DNA from: Bradyrhizobium sp. CB2312
Lineage (GTDB): Bacteria; Pseudomonadota; Alphaproteobacteria; Rhizobiales; Xanthobacteraceae
DNA: 64,000 bases
Assembly (NCBI RefSeq): GCF_029714425.1
Contig: NZ_CP121668.1
Span: 4,981,501-5,045,500 of the forward strand
Reading direction: 5' to 3'
Positions within the stretch are counted from its first letter, which is position 1; every line of letters starts with the position of its first letter. Shown one piece after another: positions 17,401 through 22,267 of the stretch. The notes under the pieces are model-generated. The model saw only the letters and a list, made by a program, of their open reading frames with translations. It searched no databases and was not told the DNA's origin. A program made the translations under genes and the position numbers.

Positions 17401-17616
17401 GCGGCCGGGCTCAGGATCGAGTGCAAGCGCAGAGGCATCATTCGCCTCGACGTCGGCCCCGAAGCGGTCGCCGCGACGTTCCTGCCGGGGCGGCTGCGCA
17501 AGTCGCGCGGAAAGTCACTGCAACGCGACGGCGATCGCGTAGTGTATCACGCCAAGATGCAGGACGCGCCGTTCGAGCGGGTCGAGGAGTTGTTCGAGGT
17601 GCTGGACGAGGGGTAG
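14413..17616 (+). CDS. Mfd-like superfamily 2 helicase (second copy)
   Basis: About 1067 residues, collinear with the canonical Mfd at 39527-43045. It has a UvrB-like N-terminal half (FPRLNTLPFDQLEPSHE), a diverged RNA-polymerase-interaction domain (VVVHLQRGLAVLDGLQTV), a RecG-like motor with Walker A GDVGFGKTE, DEEQHFG box, SATPIPRTL and QLRGRVGRSG, and a C-terminal TRCF domain. The helicase core is intact. The UvrB-interaction and RID parts are poorly kept, so it may translocate on DNA without classical repair coupling. The first 36 codons of the longest frame (from ATG 14305) look non-coding, so GTG 14413 is preferred. The exact start is uncertain. Confidence 0.85.
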   Translation: MRLAKKARVTKTSPKKSKGSQRATISSSSPLGLLALHLLAQWKQSGQSGIVFLAESETRAERLGSIIHALDPSCEVLVFPRLNTLPFDQLEPSHELAGRRASVLRRLTKSRKPVFLVATAEAVMERLPPPASLSRLSVSLKVGGAFSEPELEARLQSLGYDLDDEPDYPGGALFHGQTFEIFPAGALGPFRIEHSARTIDRIVAFDPKEHEIIFETKELLVDPMSERLAFAAKRGRRASLFDYCGRAKWIADAGVPTHADGWLSTIEEAAPRAEREREYLGQRDWKQLSKGMKVLPRTAALQTVPDFSKVTSARKVLRAFVEDVQRAGSRLIFVAAQEDDLRVMERMSGVKTERCDDWDEAASGRGGEASLLADLDAGYIVPGKKPLVVVTASDVLGSRAHHAQPMARAWSAAFDHADVPEQGTVVVHLQRGLAVLDGLQTVNTGGGALREMVRLSFAGDNAVLVPPPDLALMWPYSAELGKLALDKADGSSWWARRTEAEREIQIAGKALAKHISQRRRRRGEKLVPPGSAYEKFVARFPYFTTVDQANAIRDVLDDLASGHPMDRVVCGDVGFGKTEVALRAAAAVVLSGRQVAIAVPTTVLARQHTATFQKRFAPFDIEVGNLSRATSGAELRETREGLRSGRIKVVIGTQALTGKDVRFDDLGLVIIDEEQHFGAAEKAKLAGLAKNVHVLMMSATPIPRTLAAGLAGFRDLSVIASPPVHRLPVATRIAPLSDAAIASALLREQRRHGQSFLICPRIQDLEPMLARVQAVAPDLRIVCLHGRLPAEEIDDRMMSFVEGEADVLLATNIVESGLDIPRANTIVVCWPEKFGLAQLHQLRGRVGRSGIRAFAHLLTETASGQSEKRLAVLEEFSRPGAGFAISERDLDLRGAGDLFSEQQSGHVQVFGPVLYSHLLKMASEKVDEERAAVWVPDLNLPVGDMLPETYVQSEPVRLELYARAARCGSEDEIDDLEEETSRRFGPLPKAARDFFAAAGLRIECKRRGIIRLDVGPEAVAATFLPGRLRKSRGKSLQRDGDRVVYHAKMQDAPFERVEELFEVLDEG

Positions 17617-17979
17617 GGCGCCTCAAAACGCGAAAACAACCCCATGCACAGTAGCAAACTACAGCCGGCACAATGACTTGTGCAATCCGGCTAAAAGATC
17701 GGTTTGGCACGTCGGGCAAAACAGTGGCATTCTGGCAATATTCGGAAAATCCGTTGTAGCTCTGCGGGGCCGCAGGTGCGCATTTTCGGCGCGGCTTCAT
17801 TCCATCCCATGGACCTCGTAATCGGCCGGGGTGGCGCCCGTCAGACGGCTACGCCGCTAACGTGGAATTAATCAAAAAAGCTCACAATTTTAGGCAGTTG
17901 TGTAAGTGGGTGCTGCGTAAAGGACTCGTCGCGAGGACGTTCCAGCGTCGGCTTCCTTTTGCTCGCTCATTTGAGGTCA
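17617..17979. other. 363-base gap with a hairpin and an AT-richer leader
   Basis: No gene seen. A hairpin at 17663-17692 (AGCCG-GCACAA-TGAC-TTGTGC-AAT-CCGGCT) follows the helicase gene but lacks a T-run. The later part (17860-17900, AATTAATCAAAAAAGCTCACAATTTT) is AT-rich for this genome and is probably the promoter region of the frameshifted gene that starts at 17980. Confidence 0.5.
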
Positions 17980-18662
17980 ATGCCAGTGACCACGACACCC
18001 GAAGCGCAAGGCCTTGTCGAACAACTCGATCCCGAAGCGCTCGCGCTCGCCGCGGCGCCCGAACCCGCAAGCCTGGAAGTCGAAGTCCCGATCAGGCCTT
18101 CCGGCCGGAAGTCGGTGCTGGCCCTGGCCGTGTGTGCCCTGGCCATCAATGGCGCGGCGGCGATCTATACGCTGCCGTCCGATCTGCCGTCGCTGGATGT
18201 CGGCCGTCTGGCCGAACTGCTTCCGCGCCCGAAAGCTTCCGCACCGAAACCGGATCCGGTTGTCGCGGCCTTGAAGGACATTCTGTCCGCCCAGCAGCAA
18301 CACACGGCTTCGCTGCAGGCGAACAACGATCTGGTGCAGCAAAATGCGGCTCAGCTCCAGCAGGACCGATGGTGCTGCTGTCCCTGCGCCAGAGCATCAC
18401 GGACGAGCGGGTCGATGTGAGGAAGATATCGTCGCAGCTCTCCACGCTGATCGCGAAGGTCGATACGCTGCAAAACACGATGATGTCGGACGTCACGTCG
18501 TCCATTCGACACGCGAATGCCCGCTATGGGCTGTCCGCCGCGATGCGCAAGCGGCTGGTGCGGCAGTCGAAGCCAGTCGGGCCTGTCGGGCCACTCGGGC
18601 CTGTTTCCGTCGGAGGAGCTCCGCTGAGCACGCCGGCTGCGTCTTCGGCTCCGGAGAGCTGA
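17980..18662 (+). pseudogene. membrane-anchored coiled-coil protein, frameshifted
   Basis: The first frame starts at ATG 17980 (MPVTTTPEAQG). It has one membrane helix (VLALAVCALAINGAAAIYTL) and a Gln-rich helical stretch ending NAAQLQQD at about 18366. The sequence then makes sense only in another frame, which continues VLLSLRQSITDERVDVRKISSQLSTLIAKVDTLQN to a stop at 18660-18662. A one-base indel near 18361-18371 joins them. This could be a real disruption or an assembly error. The intact protein would be about 225 residues with a cytoplasmic N-tail and a periplasmic coiled coil. Function unknown. Confidence 0.65.
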
Positions 18663-18688
18663 GGGCAGATCGCGGCACCATGTCCGCA

Positions 18689-18946
18689 TCAACCTGGCCG
18701 TCGCCCCTGTCGACCAGGGATCGCCGGTTCGTGTTGGCGCGCCGCTTCTGAGATCAAATCTTTCAATTGTCCTCCGCTGAATTCAGAGAGCACCCGGTAC
18801 GCTTCGTCTGCTTGCTCCCTGGTCAAACTGGCTGCCCAGTCCGTTCCGATCAGCGCCGGCCCCTTGCGCGCTCGATCGTAGACCATCCAGCCGATGCCTC
18901 CCGTCCGAACCAAAAATCTGCCCTGCGCCAGCGCTCTGTCACTCAC
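18689..18946 (-). CDS. small protein of unknown function
   Basis: 85 residues. GTG 18946 is preceded by a perfect GGAGG at a 6-base distance, which decides the start over the upstream ATGs. The sequence (FLVRTGGIGWMVYDRARKGPALIGTDWAASLTREQADEAYRVLSEF) looks like a compact alpha/beta domain. It faces the frameshifted gene tail to tail. Comparable small proteins occur in bradyrhizobia, and I know no function. Confidence 0.7.
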   Translation of the reverse strand: MSDRALAQGRFLVRTGGIGWMVYDRARKGPALIGTDWAASLTREQADEAYRVLSEFSGGQLKDLISEAARQHEPAIPGRQGRRPG

Positions 18947-19323
18947 TGTTAGCCTCCCACTTACCTGCCGCACCAAGTAAGCCGCATCATTTTCTCGAAT
19001 GCATTTGTGCATGTGAATCGAGTCGGGAAAAACTGGCAATCCGCCGCACCGAGTTCCTGCCCGGAACACATCTCGAATGTGCTGAAACGAACAGAGCGCG
19101 GCTTCGATCTCAGGGTAAGCTCCCAGCTGCTTGGGCCTTCCCCTAAGGCCTAGCACCTCCAGCGGCCCCGGCCTTACACCCCCAAAAGCCCCCATGGCCG
19201 GGGCCGTCTTGCGGCTCTGATTCGTTAACGGTGAGGCCTTCCCAGGTCTTGCCCCGCGAACCCGATTGACTCTGCAGTTTCCCTGTCAAATTATTCGGGA
19301 AAATATGGCAACTAGGGCGAGCC
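18947..19323. other. 377-base gap with a large GC-rich hairpin
   Basis: No convincing gene. CGGCCCCGGCC (19163-19173) and GGCCGGGGCCG (19196-19206) are perfect 11-base arms around a 22-base loop. Upstream minus-strand frames reach 19195 but lack the coding look of the real gene, which starts at 18946. The right end holds the promoter region for the gene at 19324. Confidence 0.5.
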
Positions 19324-19509
19324 ATGAAAGATTACGAGGCTCAGCTGGAGAAGTTGCGCACGGATGCGGCCGAGTGCGCACTGATCCGTGATCTTGCGAC
19401 CGACAAAGCCAAGCGCGAGCTGTTTGATCGGCTGGCCAATCACCTGACCGTGCTCGCGCAACAAGTCGAGATGGCGATGCTGGAGCGGCGCAAAGGCGCT
19501 GGACAGTAA
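19324..19509 (+). CDS. small helical protein of unknown function
   Basis: 61 residues, acidic-basic and helical throughout (YEAQLEKLRTDAAECALIRDLATDKAKRELFDRLANHLTVLAQQVEMAMLE). It is probably a short helical hairpin. Small proteins of this type recur in Bradyrhizobium genomes, often in several copies. No signal peptide. Function unknown. Confidence 0.7.
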   Translation: MKDYEAQLEKLRTDAAECALIRDLATDKAKRELFDRLANHLTVLAQQVEMAMLERRKGAGQ

Positions 19510-19591
19510 GGCCGCCTCAGGTGCTGACGGCTTACAACCCGTCTACGAGGACGGTCGCCGGATCATTGCGGCGGAGGTCGAGCGCGAGGGG

Positions 19592-19750
19592 TTAGCGGGT
19601 CGGAGGCGCCTTCCAGTCGTAGGACTGGCGCGCGATCTGGCCAGTGACCTCGAGCTCCTTCTCGTCAGAGAGGCGCCAGGCTGCCACACCGAAGCAGACG
19701 GTCAGAACCACGGCGGCAACTAGCAGCAGCATCGATAGAAACTGGCTCAC
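19592..19750 (-). CDS. small single-span membrane protein
   Basis: 52 residues from GTG 19750, with AGAGGTG upstream. One N-terminal membrane helix (FLSMLLLVAAVVLTVCFGVAAW) is followed by a short charged tail ending in KAPPTR. It and the next minus-strand gene upstream are both exactly 52 residues and hydrophobic, so they may act together or be two independent stress-type microproteins. Function unknown. Confidence 0.6.
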   Translation of the reverse strand: MSQFLSMLLLVAAVVLTVCFGVAAWRLSDEKELEVTGQIARQSYDWKAPPTR

Positions 19751-19864
19751 GCCTACACCTCTGAACGCGACCCATCAGTGGAGCGACCACAGAACCTCGA
19801 TTCGGAAAATGCAGACGCGCTGACCCATCCCCGATTGTCCCCATCAAGTCACACCGGACCCAAG

Positions 19865-20023
19865 TCACGTGGGGCCAAAGGCGCTCACGAGTCCGATCGT
19901 GATTGGGACCAGCGCCACGATGGTCCACAGGGCAGGCGAGCTGGAGGAAAGGCCAACGACCAGTATCCAGGCACCGAAGCCCACCAGGAGCGCTGAGATG
20001 GCATAGGCTAGGGCTTTTTCCAT
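19865..20023 (-). CDS. small two-helix membrane protein
   Basis: 52 residues from ATG 20023. Nearly the whole chain is hydrophobic, in two membrane helices (ALAYAISALLVGFGAWILVVGL and ALWTIVALVPITIGLVSAF) joined by SSSSP. The ribosome-binding site is weak. It is encoded upstream of and on the same strand as the gene at 19592-19750, with a 114-base gap. Function unknown. Confidence 0.6.
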   Translation of the reverse strand: MEKALAYAISALLVGFGAWILVVGLSSSSPALWTIVALVPITIGLVSAFGPT

Positions 20024-20226
20024 CGTTCGATCTACGCGCAACACAGGATCGATTTGCGCCTGTAAGATTCCCCACTCAAGGAAACGTTCCTATGCCCGCG
20101 GTTCGATCGGCGGTTGAGCCGCATGAGCGCAACGTCCATCGCCAAGCCGTGATGCCGCCTCATGTTGCGGTGGGATCGTCGGCACATCAGATCAGCCCGG
20201 GCGGTAGCCCGATAGGAGCTGATACG

Positions 20227-20460
20227 ATGCGCTCCGTCCTCGCCGAGGGGCTGTTGACGGGTCTGTTGATTGTCCTGTGCACCGCTGCGAACGCTGCGCC
20301 GGCGCATCGCTCCCGTGCACATCACCCGCGCGATCCCGCGGTCGATCGTTCCGGCCCGGACGTGAATCCTCGGGCGCGCTTCGCAGTTCCCGGCTGGAGC
20401 GATGAAGCAACGCGGCGGTGGCTGGACAGTGCCTCGTCCAATGTGGGCCGAGGGGGATAG
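20227..20460 (+). CDS. small secreted protein
   Basis: 77 residues. TAGGAG precedes ATG 20227. The signal peptide (MRSVLAEGLLTGLLIVLCTAANA) is followed by a basic, Pro/His-rich mature part ending in a short helix (SDEATRRWLDSASSN). It resembles the secreted protein at 8263-8475 in its N-terminus and composition. Function unknown. Confidence 0.65.
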   Translation: MRSVLAEGLLTGLLIVLCTAANAAPAHRSRAHHPRDPAVDRSGPDVNPRARFAVPGWSDEATRRWLDSASSNVGRGG

Positions 20461-20536
20461 CGATCAATTGCGCTGTCAGCCCGCGCCGGCGATCCGACGG
20501 GGGCGGCTGAGCTCTGGATGGCGAAGCCGGAGCGGC

Positions 20537-20623
20537 TGAAACGCGATGAGATTTGGATCGTCATCGCGCTTTAGGTTGTTGTTTACGCATGATCTTTCCG
20601 GAAAACCGCTTCGCACTTTGCGC
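20537..20623. repeat. Rhizobiales intergenic palindromic repeat, copy C (inverted)
   Basis: Reverse orientation of copies A and B: an ACGCGATGAG...TCATCGCGCTTTAG arm pair, then GCATGATCTTTCCGGAAAACCGCTTCGCACTTTGCGC. It separates the small secreted gene from the 56-residue protein gene. Confidence 0.85.
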
Positions 20624-20653
20624 TCGCGCGGCCCTTCGGGTCCGGATCGCGCT

Positions 20654-20824
20654 TTAGGCGGCTTGCTCTTCAAACGAGGTGTAGATCCGGCCGGTTGGAT
20701 CAACGATCTGAACGTCCCAGCAGCCGTCCGCGACAAGCTCTCTGGCCTTCTTGAGGGCCGCCGCGAGTGACAGCCGCTTGAGGCTGACGACGCCTGCCGT
20801 GTCGAAACCGCTGATTTCAAACAT
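20654..20824 (-). CDS. small protein of unknown function
   Basis: 56 residues from ATG 20824, with GGAGGGAG ideally placed upstream. The chain (AALKKARELVADGCWDVQIVDPTGRIYTSFEEQ) looks like a helix followed by a beta hairpin. It matches a small-protein pattern common in rhizobia, in which a ValAsp-Gly-Cys turn is followed by an I-D-P-x-G-R strand. Function unknown. Confidence 0.7.
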   Translation of the reverse strand: MFEISGFDTAGVVSLKRLSLAAALKKARELVADGCWDVQIVDPTGRIYTSFEEQAA

Positions 20825-20949
20825 GCCGCTCCCTCCTGCTTTTCTTGAATCCTACACCCTTCCGGCGCGTTGTCTCCCGGCTTTTTTGGGGGCAGGCTGT
20901 TGGAACCGACGAGGGTGAGGGCAGTCACCGTAATTCCGGAGCAACCGGT

Positions 20950-21606
20950 ATGGACTTCGTTCAGAGAGTAAAGCGTAAGCTGTTTCGGCCGCGGGAGGTC
21001 ATTGAGGGGTACGAAAACCCAGAGTTGGTTGAGACGATCTTCCTTAAGACAATCAACTACGAGCCGAGTGGGAACTGGCCGCTCGTCATGGGCGTGAACA
21101 CCGTTCTCGATTTCGGCGGCGGCGCTGGCTTGCATTACAAGCTTGCCCGCCAGCCGCGCCCGGACATCCGTTGGGCTGTGGTCGAGACGCCGGCCATGGT
21201 GCATCGCGCTCGGGAGCTCGCCACTGACCGGTTGATGTTTTTCGAGCGCATCGAGCAGGCCGCGAATTGGCTTGGGATCGTCGATCTCGTCCATTCGAAC
21301 GGAGCCATACAGTATGTCCGCGACCCGATCGAAACCATCAGAAGCCTCTGTCTGGTGCGGCCGGCGGCGCTTGCTTGGCACCGCGTGCCACTCAGCGATG
21401 AGAGCAGGCGTGAGATGCAGACTTCATACCTGAGCGACAACGGTCCAGGCACATTGCGCGCTTCGTCGGAGAAGCTCGTAAAATACGATCGGACTTGGAT
21501 TTCCGAACAGGCGTTCATTGAGGCGCACAAGAGCTATCGCGTTGCTGAGCGCGGCCCAGATCCAGCCGAGCGGGGAACACAGCAATTCAAGTTCGAGCGC
21601 TGTTGA
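20950..21606 (+). CDS. putative methyltransferase (TIGR04325-like)
   Basis: 218 residues. A SAM-binding glycine loop (VLDFGGGAGLHY) lies near residues 55-66, followed by ETPAMVHRARELA and an acidic/hydrophobic fold continuing through LVHSNGAIQYVRDP. This is the pattern of a family of putative methyltransferases often found in surface-polysaccharide clusters. No polysaccharide genes adjoin it here. The start at ATG 20950 has a GGAG upstream. Its codon and base use looks slightly more AT-rich than the core genes around it, which would fit transfer. That is inference. Confidence 0.7.
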   Translation: MDFVQRVKRKLFRPREVIEGYENPELVETIFLKTINYEPSGNWPLVMGVNTVLDFGGGAGLHYKLARQPRPDIRWAVVETPAMVHRARELATDRLMFFERIEQAANWLGIVDLVHSNGAIQYVRDPIETIRSLCLVRPAALAWHRVPLSDESRREMQTSYLSDNGPGTLRASSEKLVKYDRTWISEQAFIEAHKSYRVAERGPDPAERGTQQFKFERC

Positions 21607-21651
21607 TTGCGAGTTCGACGACATCCCCCTGACCGGAGTCTGATCGGCCGC

Positions 21652-22002
21652 ATGGGGCGGGATCAGCAGGACATCGACGAGCTCGCGCGCATGGAGCGCA
21701 TCTGCCTGGATCTGGCGGGCGAGGCGACTTCGCCAGAGGAGCGGGCGGGCCTTGCGATCATGACCGGCAACTATCGCGCGGCCATCCTCGATCGCCTTAA
21801 TCGATCTGCGGACACGATGCAGACACCGAGCCTTTTCTATCGGCTGGAGTTTCGGCTTAAGTCTTTAATCTTGTTTGGTGAGCGCGCTGGGGCTCGAACC
21901 CAGGACCCCGTGATTAAAAGTCACGTGCTCTACCGGCTGAGCTACGCGCTCCCATGGCCGCGGATGGCTTCGAAGAAATCACCATCGCCTTCGGACATTT
22001 GA
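21652..22002 (+). CDS. small protein whose 3' end runs antisense through tRNA-Lys
   Basis: The first ~75 residues (DIDELARMERICLDLAGEATSPEERAGLAIMTGNYRAAILDRL) look genuine: helical, cytosolic, of a small rhizobial type. From about residue 76 the frame crosses the antisense of tRNA-Lys (21876-21951), so the last ~40 residues are tRNA-derived and cannot be ancestral. The gene was probably truncated by recombination at the tRNA locus. The nominal length is 116. Whether a protein is made is unknown. Confidence 0.45.
   Translation: MGRDQQDIDELARMERICLDLAGEATSPEERAGLAIMTGNYRAAILDRLNRSADTMQTPSLFYRLEFRLKSLILFGERAGARTQDPVIKSHVLYRLSYALPWPRMASKKSPSPSDI
21879..21951 (-). tRNA. tRNA-Lys (anticodon UUU)
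   Basis: Reading the minus strand, the acceptor arms GAGCGCG and CGCGCTC pair perfectly over 7 bp. The anticodon loop is CTTTTAA, giving UUU. The T arm is CTGGG-TTCGAGC-CCCAG and the discriminator is A. The encoded CCA lies at 21876-21878. All cloverleaf arms are intact. Confidence 0.95.
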
Positions 22003-22217
22003 GAAGCATGTCTTGCCGCGACGTCTGACTTGGCGCTGCGGGGAAAACCGGCTGTTTCCGGATCATGCTTTCGGCCCGCGCTGTGTAGGGGCAGTGGCTG
22101 CGGAGGTCAATAGTGCGGGTGGCTGCCGAAACTGGCGGCAGAGGCGGGGATTTGCCCGCGGTGTCCGTGACTTAAGGCGGATTTTTCAACCCGATTGGCG
22201 GGCCGTCATCCACGCCG

Positions 22218-22248
22218 AAGAGCACGTGACTTTTAATCACGGGCTCTT
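22218..22248 (+). repeat. inverted partial copy of the tRNA-Lys anticodon arm
   Basis: The 25 bases 22219-22243 are identical to the tRNA-Lys anticodon region (21907-21931) but on the opposite strand. They form an anticodon-arm mimic, extended by AAGAGC/GCTCTT into an 11-bp stem with one mismatch and the same 7-base CTTTTAA loop. It sits 20 bases beyond the ndvB stop. Confidence 0.85.
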
Positions 22249-22267
22249 GGGTGACCGGGCTGCTCCG

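Noticed and set aside
22003..22217. Another tRNA or an integrase fragment between tRNA-Lys and ndvB
   Set aside because: No second cloverleaf, no recombinase motifs. Only the anticodon-arm copy at 22218-22248 is recognisable.
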